In this document: positions 17,176 to 26,228 of the stretch, piece after piece | Numbering within the stretch: position 1 is the first letter of the stretch | Layout: the number at the start of each line of letters is the position of its first letter | Source of the DNA: Ochrobactrum sp. Q0168 | GTDB taxonomy: Bacteria > Pseudomonadota > Alphaproteobacteria > Rhizobiales > Rhizobiaceae | Direction of reading: 5' to 3' | Length of the DNA stretch: 64,000 nucleotides | NCBI RefSeq assembly: GCF_016427605.1 | Contig: NZ_JAELXQ010000002.1 | Location: 62,001-126,000, forward strand | Program-made: the position numbers and the translations under genes | Notes under the pieces: model-generated | Told to the model about the DNA's origin: nothing | The model's input: the letters and a program-made list of their open reading frames with translations, nothing else | The model's database searches: none

Positions 17176-20069
17176 GCGGTTTTTCTGAACAGCTATTCCA
17201 GAACGCCGCGCGTTTTCTCGCGCTGATCGTCCTTCTGGCCTTTTCGGCCGTTCATGCGTCTGCTGTCGAACCGATCAAGATTTCCAAGGACGACACCGCT
17301 CTCGATCTGTCGCGCGCCGTTGAACTTATCCGCAACAAGGGTGAGAGCGTTCAGGTTTCCACCGCGCCCGGCCCCGATGGCATCGTACGCCGCATCGAAG
17401 TGCAGGCCGACCAGAACAGCAACGCATCCGGTGACTGGGCTGCTTTCTCCATCGCCAATCCGACCGACCAGCAGATCGACCGCCTGATCGTCGCACCGCA
17501 TTTCCGTCTCGTCGGTTCCGGCATCATCTGGCCGGATCTCGGCTCGCCGCGTATTGCGTCGATCACCCCCAGCGAAGGCTTTGCGCTCGACCGCCAGCCA
17601 AGCGCCGACGCGGATGTGTTCCGCATCACCATCAATCCGGGCAGCGTCGTCACCTTCGTCGCCGAGCTTTCCTCGCATAATCTGCCGCAGCTCTATCTGT
17701 GGGAACCGGAAGCCTATAAGGACACCGTCAATTCCTACACGCTCTATCGCGGTATCCTGCTTGGCATTTCGGGCCTGCTGGCACTGTTTCTGACCATCCT
17801 CTTCGTCGTCAAGGGCACCTCGCTTTTTCCCGCCACGGCAGCGCTGGCATGGGCAGTTCTCGCCTATATCTGCGTCGATTTCGGCTTCTGGAACAAGCTG
17901 ATGGAAATCACGCCCGGCAACGAACAGATATGGCGTGCGGGTACAGAAGTGGCGCTCGCCGCCTCGCTGGTGATCTTCCTCTTCGCCTATCTCAACCTCA
18001 ACCGCTGGCACGACCATTTCAGCTATGGCGCGGTGACCTGGGTTCTGGGCCTACTGGCGCTTGCGGGCGTTGCGGTCTTCGATCCGCCGATTGCTTCCGG
18101 CATTGCCCGTATCTCGCTGGCGCTCACCGTCGTTTCCGGCGTCGCCATCATCGGCTACCTCGCGGTGAAGGGCTATGACCGGGCAGTTATGCTGATACCC
18201 GCCTGGCTTCTCACATTGATATGGTTGCTTGGCGCATGGATGGCCGTCACCGGCCGCCTCGACAACGACATTGTCCAGCCGGCGTTGGGCGGCGGGCTGG
18301 TTCTCATCGTGCTTCTGATCGGCTTTACCGTCATGCAGCACGCTTTCGCAGGCGGCGCGCTCCAGCAGGGGCTGTTGTCCGACATGGAGCGGCAGGCGCT
18401 CGCCGTGATCGGCGCGGGCGATATCGTCTGGGATTGGGATGTGCCGCGCGACCGCGTGGTCACCACGCCAGATATCGCCAGCCAGCTTGGCAATACGGCA
18501 AGCAGTTTGCAAGGCCCGGTGCGCAACTGGCTGCCCGTCATGCATTCCGACGACCGTGACCGTTTCCGCTCGACGCTCGACGCCATTCTGGAAAACCGTC
18601 GCGGACGCATTGGCCAGATTTTCCGTCTGCGTGCCAATGACGGCCATTACCACTGGTATGCGCTGCGCGCCCGCCCGGTGATCGGCTCGGATGGCGAAGT
18701 GGTGCGTTGCGTCGGCACGCTGGTCAATGTCACCGAGCAGAAGAAGGCCGAAGAACGCTTGCTGCACGATGCCGTGCATGACAATCTCACTGGCCTGCCC
18801 AATCGCGAGCTTTTCCTCGACCGCCTGAGCAATGTGATGAATATGGCGCGCGGCGAGAGCAATCTGCACCCGACCGTATTCATGATCGATATTGACCGCT
18901 TCAAGCAGGTCAATGACAGTCTGGGCATGTCCGCGGGCGACACGATCCTTCTGACCATTTCGCGCCGTCTGGGCCGGCTGATGAAGCCGCAGGACACGCT
19001 GTCGCGCCTCTCCTCCGACCAGTTCGGCCTGCTGCTTGCATCCGAAAGCGATCCCGGCCGCATCGCAGCCTTTGCGGAAGCGCTGCGTCAGGCCACCCGC
19101 GCGCCCATCGCCTATGCCAAGCGCGAGATCGTTCTGACTGCCTCTATCGGCCTCATCACCTGGACGAAAACCGCCACCACGGCGGAAGATTTTGTGAAGG
19201 ATGCAGAACTGGCCATGTATCAGGCCAAGCGCTTTGGCGGCGACCGAATCGAGCCGTTCCGCCCGGCCTTCCGCGCCATCGGCAGCGACAAGCTGCAGCT
19301 TGAATCCGATCTGCGCCGCGCGCTCGAACGCGACGAAATCAGCATGGTCTACCAGCCTATCGTCAAGCTCGACGAAGGAGCCATCGCCGGTTTTGAGGCT
19401 CTGATGCGCTGGGAACATCCGCGCCGTGGTGCAATCTCTCCGTCGGAGTTCATTCCGATTGCAGAAAACTCCGGCCTGATCGTGCAGCTTGGCCTCTTTG
19501 CAATTCAGCGCGCTGCCGAAGACCTTTTCGCCTGGCAGGAACAGTTCCCGAAACTCGACCTGTTCGTCTCGGTCAACCTCTCATCCACGCAACTGATCCG
19601 GCAGGACCTCATCAACGATGTCCGCTCCGTGCTGTCGCGCATTCACCTCAATCCGGGCAGCCTGAAGCTGGAACTGACCGAATCCGTCCTCATGGAAAAT
19701 CCCGAGCAGTCAGCCCATGTGCTGGCCCGGCTCAAGACCATGGGGATCGGCCTGTCGCTGGATGATTTCGGCACCGGCTATTCGTCGCTCGCCTATCTGA
19801 CGCGCTTCCCGTTCGATATCATCAAGATCGATCGCTCCTTCGTGAAGGGCGACCAGCCGCAGAAGACAACCCTGCTGCGTTCCATCGTCAGCATGGCGCA
19901 TGATCTGGGTCTGGCGGTCGTGACGGAAGGTGTGGAGAGCGAAAGCGATGCGCTCCAGCTCCGCCAGATGGGCTGCGAATATGTGCAGAGCTTCATGTTC
20001 GGCCAGCCAACCAGCCGCGAAGACGCCACCCGCATGATCAAGGAACAGCTGGAAGCGGCGGCAGCGTGA
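17172..20069 (+). CDS. bpdB: GGDEF-EAL membrane protein with degenerate GGDEF (probable BpdB phosphodiesterase)
   Basis: A 965-residue protein: signal or anchor segment (residues 10-31), periplasmic beta-rich sensor (about 35-180), about seven TM helices (186-396) as in 7TMR-DISM receptors, PAS-like domain (about 405-525), GGDEF domain (about 535-690) and EAL domain (about 710-955). The GGDEF active-site loop reads RLSSDQF near residue 612, so diguanylate cyclase activity is unlikely. The EAL domain keeps EALMRW, NLSSTQ, ELTESV, DDFGTGYSS and VVTEGVES and should hydrolyse c-di-GMP. The GTG start overlaps the GNAT stop. The bpdB name rests on remembered Brucella gene order. Confidence 0.88.
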   Translation: MSGFSEQLFQNAARFLALIVLLAFSAVHASAVEPIKISKDDTALDLSRAVELIRNKGESVQVSTAPGPDGIVRRIEVQADQNSNASGDWAAFSIANPTDQQIDRLIVAPHFRLVGSGIIWPDLGSPRIASITPSEGFALDRQPSADADVFRITINPGSVVTFVAELSSHNLPQLYLWEPEAYKDTVNSYTLYRGILLGISGLLALFLTILFVVKGTSLFPATAALAWAVLAYICVDFGFWNKLMEITPGNEQIWRAGTEVALAASLVIFLFAYLNLNRWHDHFSYGAVTWVLGLLALAGVAVFDPPIASGIARISLALTVVSGVAIIGYLAVKGYDRAVMLIPAWLLTLIWLLGAWMAVTGRLDNDIVQPALGGGLVLIVLLIGFTVMQHAFAGGALQQGLLSDMERQALAVIGAGDIVWDWDVPRDRVVTTPDIASQLGNTASSLQGPVRNWLPVMHSDDRDRFRSTLDAILENRRGRIGQIFRLRANDGHYHWYALRARPVIGSDGEVVRCVGTLVNVTEQKKAEERLLHDAVHDNLTGLPNRELFLDRLSNVMNMARGESNLHPTVFMIDIDRFKQVNDSLGMSAGDTILLTISRRLGRLMKPQDTLSRLSSDQFGLLLASESDPGRIAAFAEALRQATRAPIAYAKREIVLTASIGLITWTKTATTAEDFVKDAELAMYQAKRFGGDRIEPFRPAFRAIGSDKLQLESDLRRALERDEISMVYQPIVKLDEGAIAGFEALMRWEHPRRGAISPSEFIPIAENSGLIVQLGLFAIQRAAEDLFAWQEQFPKLDLFVSVNLSSTQLIRQDLINDVRSVLSRIHLNPGSLKLELTESVLMENPEQSAHVLARLKTMGIGLSLDDFGTGYSSLAYLTRFPFDIIKIDRSFVKGDQPQKTTLLRSIVSMAHDLGLAVVTEGVESESDALQLRQMGCEYVQSFMFGQPTSREDATRMIKEQLEAAAA

Positions 20070-20070
20070 G

Positions 20071-20158
20071 ATTAGGGCAGTAGAAAGTTACGGTCGTCGC
20101 GGACGTCCGCAACCAAAACATACTGCCTTATTCCCCTACTGCCCTACTCCCTTAACTC
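20071..20158. repeat. Purine/pyrimidine-asymmetric repeat, copy 2
   Basis: A short purine arm ATTAGGGCAGTAG at 20071 and a pyrimidine arm at 20122-20158 (ACTGCCTTATTCCCC, TACTGCCCTACTCCC) share units with the element at 16453-16553. A small CGGACGTCCG palindrome sits inside. It separates the convergent bpdB-like and yqgE genes and could act as a transcription stop. Confidence 0.7.
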
Positions 20159-20759
20159 AAGCATGTCCCGCGTCAGAAACCAGTCGCGACATGTCGATGC
20201 CCATATGCAGCATAAGGCGGGAATATTTGCCGTCGATATCGCTGTCGAAAAGCATGTCGAGCGGCGCATCGCAGCTGAGCCAGCCATTGTCAGCCAGTTC
20301 GGCTTCGAGCTGCCCCGGTGCCCAGCCCGAATAACCCAGCGCCATTAAAACCTGTGAGGGGCCCTTGCCGCCATAAATGGCGCGCAAAATATCGACCGTT
20401 GCGGTCAGGCAGACATCTTCGGAGACCGGCATGGTCGAATCGACCATATAATCGTCAGAATGCAGCACAAAGCCGCGCGTGGTATCGACCGGCCCGCCAT
20501 TGCGCACCATCATATGCTGTGTGCGCTCGGGCAGGACGATCAGCTCATTCTCATCGATCACGCCGATCTGGCGCAGAATATCGGGAAAGCCAATCGGTTG
20601 CAGCTGATTGATGATGAAACCCATCGCGCCCTCGTCGGAATGGGCGCAGATATAGACCACCGATCGGGCAAAACGCTCGTCGCTCATGCCGGGCATGGCA
20701 AGCAGGAATTGCCCGTTCAAGAAACCCTGCTCGTGATTTGACTTCCTGATCGTGGTCAT
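20157..20759 (-). CDS. YqgE/AlgH family protein
   Basis: A 200-residue cytoplasmic protein of the DUF179 family. Signatures are [34 protein letters not shown], the central [14 protein letters not shown] and [16 protein letters not shown]. AlgH affects alginate production in Pseudomonas, but no biochemical function is established for the family. It is divergent from the DsbD N-domain gene across about 130 bases, suggesting a shared regulatory region in the spacer. Confidence 0.93.
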   Translation of the reverse strand: MTTIRKSNHEQGFLNGQFLLAMPGMSDERFARSVVYICAHSDEGAMGFIINQLQPIGFPDILRQIGVIDENELIVLPERTQHMMVRNGGPVDTTRGFVLHSDDYMVDSTMPVSEDVCLTATVDILRAIYGGKGPSQVLMALGYSGWAPGQLEAELADNGWLSCDAPLDMLFDSDIDGKYSRLMLHMGIDMSRLVSDAGHA

Positions 20760-20888
20760 TTTGATGAAGGTAGCAAGCCTGTGAAAAATAACAATGGGCG
20801 TCGCAAATTTGTCTTCAAAGGCCGCAAAAATATAATTGCTCCCAATAATGTTGGACTTGAAGCAACCATGATTTCATTTCATTTTTAA

Positions 20889-21683
20889 ATGATGAAAACA
20901 CGTCTGAACATTCTGGCTTTCGGTTTGCTGGCCGCCTCAGCTTTGCCCGCACACGCTTCGACCTCCGCCTGGACAGAAACGCCCGGCGGGCGTGTACGCG
21001 TCATCATCGAGGACGGTGCGGTGTCGGCTGAAGCCGGGCCCAAGCGCGAGATACGCGGCGCGTTGCAGATCGAGTTACAGCCAGGATGGAAAACCTATTG
21101 GCGCAATCCGGGCGATGCCGGTGTGCCGCCGCAGATCAATCTCGACGGCAACGCCAACGCTGAGATCGATTATCCAGCACCAGTGCGGTTCGGCGGCAAC
21201 GATGATGGCATCGGCTACAAGAAGCCGGTTTCGCTGCCCATCATCTTCAAGCTGCAGCCCGATGACACCCGCCTCAAGGGGCATGCGTTTCTGGGTGTTT
21301 GCGAACATATCTGCATTCCCGTGCAGGCAGAGTTCGACTTCCCCGTCAGCACGAGCGCTGAATCAGCCGAGCCGCAGGCTATTGCCGCGCACACCATCGT
21401 CGAAACAGCCTTCGGGCGGCTTCCCGCCACCGCGTCGCCCACTTTCGGCGTCAGCGCCGTAAAGCGTGATGAGGACACGGCGGTTTTCACCCTGGCCGTC
21501 CCCGATCCGAAAGCTCCCGCCGAGCTTTTCGTCGCCAGTGACAAGCTTCGCCTGTCGGATCCGGTTGCCTCCGAGGGGCGCAAATTCACCGTAACGGTCA
21601 AGGGTGATGCGCGGTATGCAACCGTCGACTACACCATTGTACAGAACGGCAAAGCCGTGTCAGGACAGGTCACGCTCGACTGA
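20889..21683 (+). CDS. Periplasmic DsbD N-terminal-domain protein, stand-alone
   Basis: A 264-residue secreted protein with a clear Sec signal peptide (cleavage after ALPAHA, near residue 24). It matches the N-terminal, Ig-like domain of DsbD (PF11412 type): LQIELQPGWKTYWRNPGDAG and FLGVCEHICIPVQAEFD with a CxxxC pair. It lacks the eight-TM and thioredoxin domains of full DsbD, so it must work with a separate partner, perhaps CcdA/ScsB-type. The start is one of two adjacent ATGs. Its role in periplasmic thiol reduction or copper resistance is inferred. Confidence 0.85.
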   Translation: MMKTRLNILAFGLLAASALPAHASTSAWTETPGGRVRVIIEDGAVSAEAGPKREIRGALQIELQPGWKTYWRNPGDAGVPPQINLDGNANAEIDYPAPVRFGGNDDGIGYKKPVSLPIIFKLQPDDTRLKGHAFLGVCEHICIPVQAEFDFPVSTSAESAEPQAIAAHTIVETAFGRLPATASPTFGVSAVKRDEDTAVFTLAVPDPKAPAELFVASDKLRLSDPVASEGRKFTVTVKGDARYATVDYTIVQNGKAVSGQVTLD

Positions 21684-21856
21684 AGGCTTGTGCGCCCTCG
21701 CCCATTTTGATGGCGACATCAGCGTTTTGAAATTGTCGAGCGCGCCGTTATCGGTTTAACTGTCGCGGCTCGCGCTTCGCGGTGCGGCAAATGACAGTTT
21801 TGATAACAGGCGGCGGACCAGACGGCAATTTGTCCCCTGCCCTCAGGAGAAAACAG

Positions 21857-22342
21857 ATGACGATCCAAGTTGGCGACACGCTTCCCGCAGCAACCTTCAA
21901 GGTCAAGACTGCGGATGGTGTCAAGGAAGTGACGACCGACGAAGTCTTCAAGGGCAAGAAGGTCGTTCTCTTTGCCGTTCCGGGCGCTTTCACGCCGACC
22001 TGCAGCCTGAACCACCTGCCGGGCTATCTCGATAATCGCGATGCCATTCTCGCCAAGGGCGTGGATCAGATTGCAGTGATCGCCGTCAATGACGCCTTCG
22101 TCATGGGCGCATGGGCGCAAAGCACCGGCGGCGAAGGCAAGATCCTTTATCTCGCAGACGGTTCGGCCACTTTTACCAAGGCAGCAGGCCTTGAACTCGA
22201 CGCAACCGCTGGCGGCCTCGGCATTCGCTCCAAGCGTTATTCGGCCATTGTCGAAGATGGTGTGGTCAAGACGCTCAATATCGAAGAACAGGCCGGTCAG
22301 GCCGTCACTTCGGCTGCTTCGGCAATTCTCGAACAGCTCTGA
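21857..22342 (+). CDS. Peroxiredoxin (Prx5-like, AhpC/TSA fold)
   Basis: A 161-residue thiol peroxidase of the Prx5 subfamily. The peroxidatic Cys is in PGAFTPTCSLNHLPGY near residue 49. The family pattern continues through QIAVIAVNDAFVMGAWAQ and ends with IRSKRYSAIVEDGVVKTLNIEE. These enzymes reduce H2O2 and organic peroxides with glutaredoxin or glutathione. The ATG at 21857 follows AGGAGA with six-base spacing, so the longer upstream frame from 21782 is rejected. A strong shared terminator follows. Confidence 0.93.
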   Translation: MTIQVGDTLPAATFKVKTADGVKEVTTDEVFKGKKVVLFAVPGAFTPTCSLNHLPGYLDNRDAILAKGVDQIAVIAVNDAFVMGAWAQSTGGEGKILYLADGSATFTKAAGLELDATAGGLGIRSKRYSAIVEDGVVKTLNIEEQAGQAVTSAASAILEQL

Positions 22343-22349
22343 TCAATGC

Positions 22350-22378
22350 AAAAAGGGCGGTGAAAACCGCCCTTTTTA
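22350..22378. terminator. Bidirectional terminator between peroxiredoxin and rnhA
   Basis: A perfect 12-base stem AAAAAGGGCGGT / ACCGCCCTTTTT with a GAAA tetraloop lies between two convergent genes. T runs follow in both directions. Confidence 0.92.
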
Positions 22379-22393
22379 TATTCAGAATAATGT

Positions 22394-22858
22394 CTAAAGC
22401 ACTTTCAGCGATTTGTGACCGCCATATTTGAACGGCTCCATACCCGCCCGGGCCAGTTCGTCGGCCCGCTCGTTTTCCGGGTGCCCGGCATGGCCCTTGA
22501 CCCAGTGCCAGTTGACCTTATGCGGCTTGCGCGCCTCATCCAGCAATTGCCACAGCTCAGCATTTTTCACTGGCTTCTTGGCCGCTGTTTTCCAGCCATT
22601 GCGCTTCCAGCCTTCGATCCAGCCGGAAATACCGTCACGGACATAGACAGAGTCCGTATAGAGATCGACTTCGCACGGTTCTTTCAGCGCGGAGAGTGCA
22701 GAAATTGCCGCCATCAACTCCATGCGGTTGTTGGTGGTGTCGGCCTCTCCGCCCTTCAGCTCTTTCTCGTTACCGTTCCAGCGCAGCACCACGCCCCAGC
22801 CGCCGGGGCCGGGATTTCCAGAGCAGGCGCCGTCCGTATAGGCTTCGATCCGCTTCAC
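22394..22858 (-). CDS. rnhA: Ribonuclease HI
   Basis: A 154-residue RNase H type 1 that cleaves RNA in RNA:DNA hybrids. The catalytic carboxylates are visible: Asp in [17 protein letters not shown], Glu in [10 protein letters not shown], Asp in LYTDSVYV and Asp in NERADELA, with the HAGHPENE histidine loop. Its ATG overlaps the thrB stop by four bases, the last step of a long minus-strand series (ispH, thrB, rnhA). Confidence 0.97.
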   Translation of the reverse strand: MKRIEAYTDGACSGNPGPGGWGVVLRWNGNEKELKGGEADTTNNRMELMAAISALSALKEPCEVDLYTDSVYVRDGISGWIEGWKRNGWKTAAKKPVKNAELWQLLDEARKPHKVNWHWVKGHAGHPENERADELARAGMEPFKYGGHKSLKVL

Positions 22859-23835
22859 GCAGCCACTCCCTGCGGTTCCAGCCCATATTCGGCAGCCGAA
22901 ACGATCTGGCGGTGGAAGCGCATCTTGCGCACATATTCCATCGGGTCCTTCTTCATGACGAAGCTGCCATCGGGAACGGTCAGCCAGTCATAAAGCCGCG
23001 TCAGCATGAAGCGCATTGCAGCACCACGCGAGAGGACAGGCAGCGCGTCGGCTTCCGCCGTCGAAAGCGGACGGATCGACGTATAACCGCGCAAAAGGGC
23101 CGCGCCCTTGGTGCGATTATAGGAAAAGTCCTTTTCGAAGCACCATGCGTTCAGGCAGATGGCGACGTCATAGGCCAGAATGTCGGTGCAGGCGAAATAG
23201 AAGTCGATGAAGCCCGACAGCTTGTCGCCCAGGAAAAATACATTGTCCGGGAACAGATCGGCATGGATCACGCCCTGCGGCAGATCGGCAGGCCAGTTCT
23301 TTTCCAGAAAATCGAGGTCGGCTTCCGCTTCCTCGACCAGCCCCGGCTCCACCGTGTCAGCGCGCTCACGCGACAGGTTCCACAGAGGACGCCAGTCGGG
23401 CAGCGTCAGACCATTGCGACGGCGCATGGCAAAATCCTCGCCGGCCAAATGCATGCGCGCCAGTCCCTCGCCCACGGCCTCGCAATGGGCGACGGTCGGC
23501 TTGCGCATCCACATGCCTTCGAGGAAGGTGACGATGGCCGCCGGACGCCCGGCAAGTTCGCCAATCGTCTCGCCATCGCGGCGCACGACCGGTTGCGGGC
23601 AGTCGAGACCGCGCTGGGCCAGATGCTGCATCAGGCCAAGAAAGAACGGCAGATCTTCGCGGTTGGTGCGCTTTTCATAAAGCGTCAGAATGAAAGAGCC
23701 GGACGTGGTGTGCAGGAGATAGTTGGAATTCTCCACACCCTCGGCAATGCCCTTATAGGACGTCAGCGTGCCGATATCGTATTGCTGCAGGAATGCGCCA
23801 AGTTCGATTTCGTTGATATCAGTATAGACGGCCAT
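22855..23835 (-). CDS. thrB: Homoserine kinase (ThrB, APH-like)
   Basis: A 326-residue kinase of the aminoglycoside phosphotransferase fold, the non-GHMP type of homoserine kinase used by rhizobia. Landmarks are [43 protein letters not shown], the catalytic loop [13 protein letters not shown] and the metal Asp in [11 protein letters not shown]. It phosphorylates homoserine for ThrC (13675). It is followed by rnhA with a four-base overlap and preceded by ispH at 14 bases. Confidence 0.95.
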   Translation of the reverse strand: MAVYTDINEIELGAFLQQYDIGTLTSYKGIAEGVENSNYLLHTTSGSFILTLYEKRTNREDLPFFLGLMQHLAQRGLDCPQPVVRRDGETIGELAGRPAAIVTFLEGMWMRKPTVAHCEAVGEGLARMHLAGEDFAMRRRNGLTLPDWRPLWNLSRERADTVEPGLVEEAEADLDFLEKNWPADLPQGVIHADLFPDNVFFLGDKLSGFIDFYFACTDILAYDVAICLNAWCFEKDFSYNRTKGAALLRGYTSIRPLSTAEADALPVLSRGAAMRFMLTRLYDWLTVPDGSFVMKKDPMEYVRKMRFHRQIVSAAEYGLEPQGVAA

Positions 23836-23849
23836 GCCGCTTATTTCCC

Positions 23850-24917
23850 CTATATGACCTTGGGCATTATCTTAGGCATGATCTGGGGCGCCAGTTTCGG
23901 AATGCCGACAACCCTGTTCTCGCCATTGACGAATGCCATATCCTGCACTGTCAGTTCCACATCGCGAATTTCACGATTCACAAGGAAGTTCTCGGTTTCC
24001 ACTGCCGTTTCCGCCAGTTCGATGCGCACATCGAAGCGGTCGCGGAACGATGCGATGATTTCATCGACGATGATTTCCGGTGCCGAAGCGCCCGCCGAAA
24101 GACCGACGACGGCAATATCGCCGATCTTGTCCCACTCGATATCGGCGGCGCGTTGCACCAGCATGGACATGCGTGCGCCGGCCTTTTCCGCCACTTCTAC
24201 CAGACGTTTCGAATTGGACGAGTTGGGCGCGCCGACGATCAGGAACAGGTCGCAGCCGGGTGCAGCTGAGCGCACCGCATCCTGACGGTTGGTGGTGGCA
24301 TAGCAGATCGATTCCGCAGCCGGGGCCGCAAGATTGGGAAACCGCGCCTGCAATTCTTCGATAATGCCTGCCGTATCGTCCACCGAGAGCGTCGTCTGCG
24401 TGACGAAACCGAGATTATCCTCATCGGCAAAATGGCAGCTGCGGGCGTCCTCGACCGTTTCGATCAGCGTGACCGCGCCTTCCGGTAGCTGGCCCATCGT
24501 GCCGATGACTTCCGGATGGCCGGAATGGCCGATCAAAATCACATGGCGTCCAAGCCGCTGATGGCGCATGGCCTGTTTGTGCACCTTGGAAACCAGCGGG
24601 CATGTCGCATCGAGATAGAAAAGGTTCTTTGATTCCGCATCGGCTGGCACCGATTTCGGCACGCCATGGGCGGAAAAAACCACCGGCTGATCGCGATGCT
24701 CCGCCGGGATTTCATCAAGCTCTTCGACAAAGATCGCGCCGCGCGATTGCAGCCCCTCGACCACATAGCGGTTATGCACGATCTCATGGCGGACATAGAC
24801 CGGCGCGCCGTATTTCTTCAGCGCCAGCACGACGATCTGGATCGCCCGGTCAACACCGGCGCAAAAGCCGCGCGGACCGCAAAGGCGGATTTCCAGTGGG
24901 GGGCGCTGATCGGTCAT
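23850..24917 (-). CDS. ispH: 4-hydroxy-3-methylbut-2-enyl diphosphate reductase (LytB)
   Basis: The terminal enzyme of the MEP isoprenoid pathway, 355 residues. The three cluster-binding cysteines are present in GFCAGV (near residue 19), [11 protein letters not shown] (about 105) and [11 protein letters not shown] (about 205), with the HEIVHN, SAHGV and GHxGHPE histidine motifs. The C-terminus carries a repetitive [12 protein letters not shown] tail. It is grouped with thrB and rnhA, as in many alphaproteobacteria. Confidence 0.97.
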   Translation of the reverse strand: MTDQRPPLEIRLCGPRGFCAGVDRAIQIVVLALKKYGAPVYVRHEIVHNRYVVEGLQSRGAIFVEELDEIPAEHRDQPVVFSAHGVPKSVPADAESKNLFYLDATCPLVSKVHKQAMRHQRLGRHVILIGHSGHPEVIGTMGQLPEGAVTLIETVEDARSCHFADEDNLGFVTQTTLSVDDTAGIIEELQARFPNLAAPAAESICYATTNRQDAVRSAAPGCDLFLIVGAPNSSNSKRLVEVAEKAGARMSMLVQRAADIEWDKIGDIAVVGLSAGASAPEIIVDEIIASFRDRFDVRIELAETAVETENFLVNREIRDVELTVQDMAFVNGENRVVGIPKLAPQIMPKIMPKVI

Positions 24918-24993
24918 GAAGAAGCTCGCAGGTTCGGCGTGACAAAATACTTAAGGTTTGTAGCCTCCGAGGTGGGCCGCAACGCGGCGAAAG

Positions 24994-25740
24994 TCAACCC
25001 CTTGGCGATTTTCGATAACGCCATAGCCACGTTCCAACAACCCCTAGCAGCGCCAGAGCGAGACCATACCACGTCACGGCATATTGCAGATGATTGTTGG
25101 GAAATTCGATGATCGTCACACCGCCAATGGGAAGACCACCTGGATTGGGCTGGTTGTCCGCATCGACAAAGAACGGCACAACCTGATTGATATCCGGTAG
25201 ATCGGCGCTTTCGGCCATCGCCGCCCAGTCTTTCCAGAAGAAGATATTCTTGGCGATATCGTTATCCGGCAGGAAGAAGCCGGGCTTTGCCGACAAGGGA
25301 TCGCGCGCCAGCCCGGTTATGCTCACCGGCCCGTCCAGCTGGCCATCGGCGCGGGTGGCCGGGTCCTTCTTCTCATAGGGAACGAAGCCGCGATTGACCA
25401 GCACGAAGCGGCCATCTTCCAGCATCAGCGGCGTATAGACATTATAGCCCGGAGAACCTTCATAGGTGGACAGGAAATGCCGTTCGCCTTGATGCATGAA
25501 GGTGCCGGAGACGGTCACAGGCAGATATTCGACCGTGCCCTTTTCCTGATAGAGCTTTTCCATCTCCGCCAGCGGTAGCGGCGGTTCCTTGATGCGCTCA
25601 TTGGTGGAAGCGATCAGCGCTTCCTTCCAATAGAGCCGCTCCACCTGCCAGGTGCCAAGCGCCAGAAGAATCACAAGCGCGATACCGGATGCGATGAGAA
25701 CGCCCCAGGGAAAACGGCGCGAAACCTGACGCTCGGTCAT
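24994..25740 (-). CDS. SURF1-family cytochrome oxidase assembly protein
   Basis: A 248-residue inner-membrane protein with TM helices near residues 14-30 and 220-240 and a periplasmic domain between them. Family motifs are LALGTWQVERLYWKEALI at the N-terminus, VLVNRGFVP in the middle and NNHLQYAVTWYGLALAL at the C-terminal TM. SURF1 helps deliver heme a to CtaD. Its start overlaps the DUF983 stop by four bases. It belongs to the cta cluster. Confidence 0.95.
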   Translation of the reverse strand: MTERQVSRRFPWGVLIASGIALVILLALGTWQVERLYWKEALIASTNERIKEPPLPLAEMEKLYQEKGTVEYLPVTVSGTFMHQGERHFLSTYEGSPGYNVYTPLMLEDGRFVLVNRGFVPYEKKDPATRADGQLDGPVSITGLARDPLSAKPGFFLPDNDIAKNIFFWKDWAAMAESADLPDINQVVPFFVDADNQPNPGGLPIGGVTIIEFPNNHLQYAVTWYGLALALLGVVGTWLWRYRKSPRG

Positions 25741-26144
25741 TCTTTGCTATCCGGATGGCTGTCGGCATTTGTTTGTATCGTGCCGGGCGCGGCCTTGTTG
25801 CGATATTGCATATTGATGAGAATACCCTTCATCCATCGCATGGCGACAAGGCTGAGGATGATCGCCAGCGGCACCCACAGGATGAAATGCACCCAGAGCG
25901 GCGGGCCGACATTGACTTCCATCCATAGCGCCAGCCCGACAACAATGAAGCCGATAATCAGGATCACGAAGGCCGCCGGTCCATCGCCGGAATCCGCGAA
26001 GGAATAATCCAGCCCGCAGGAATTGCAGCGCGGCGCGACGGTCAGGAAACCGTTGAACAGCTTGCCCTCACCGCAGCGCGGGCAGCGCCCCGCGATACCG
26101 CTCTTGATCGGATCAACCGGCGGATAGAGATTGGCATCAGGCAT
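25737..26144 (-). CDS. DUF983 membrane protein with N-terminal zinc ribbon
   Basis: A 135-residue protein with a CPRC...CNSC zinc ribbon at residues about 20-45, followed by two TM helices (FVILIIGFIVVGLALWM and LWVPLAIILSLVAM). DUF983 is routinely encoded in aa3 oxidase clusters of Rhizobiales, but its function is undefined; a role in oxidase assembly is inferred. I chose ATG 26144, which follows GGAG, over a TTG four codons upstream. It overlaps the SURF1 gene. Confidence 0.9.
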   Translation of the reverse strand: MPDANLYPPVDPIKSGIAGRCPRCGEGKLFNGFLTVAPRCNSCGLDYSFADSGDGPAAFVILIIGFIVVGLALWMEVNVGPPLWVHFILWVPLAIILSLVAMRWMKGILINMQYRNKAAPGTIQTNADSHPDSKE

Positions 26145-26180
26145 CGCGCGCTCCAATATCTCGATAGCGTTTCAAAACAA

Positions 26181-26208
26181 AAGGCGGCCATGTTGCCAGG
26201 GCCGCCTT
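26181..26208 (-). terminator. Hairpin downstream of ctaE
   Basis: AAGGCGGC / GCCGCCTT with a loop of about a dozen bases, followed on the minus strand by TTGTTTTG. It lies between ctaE and the DUF983 gene, so it may partially terminate the oxidase transcript and lower expression of the assembly genes. Confidence 0.6.
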
Positions 26209-26228
26209 GAAATCCGGATTACGGTCGA

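Noticed and set aside
16453-20158. Paired repeats around the GNAT-bpdB genes considered as insertion-sequence ends
   Set aside because: No transposase, no target-site duplication seen and the enclosed genes are ordinary chromosomal ones; kept only as a repeat observation.
22696-24285. A 529-codon plus-strand frame opposite rnhA, thrB and ispH
   Set aside because: It is antisense to three well-supported genes with low-complexity Arg/Ser/Pro composition.
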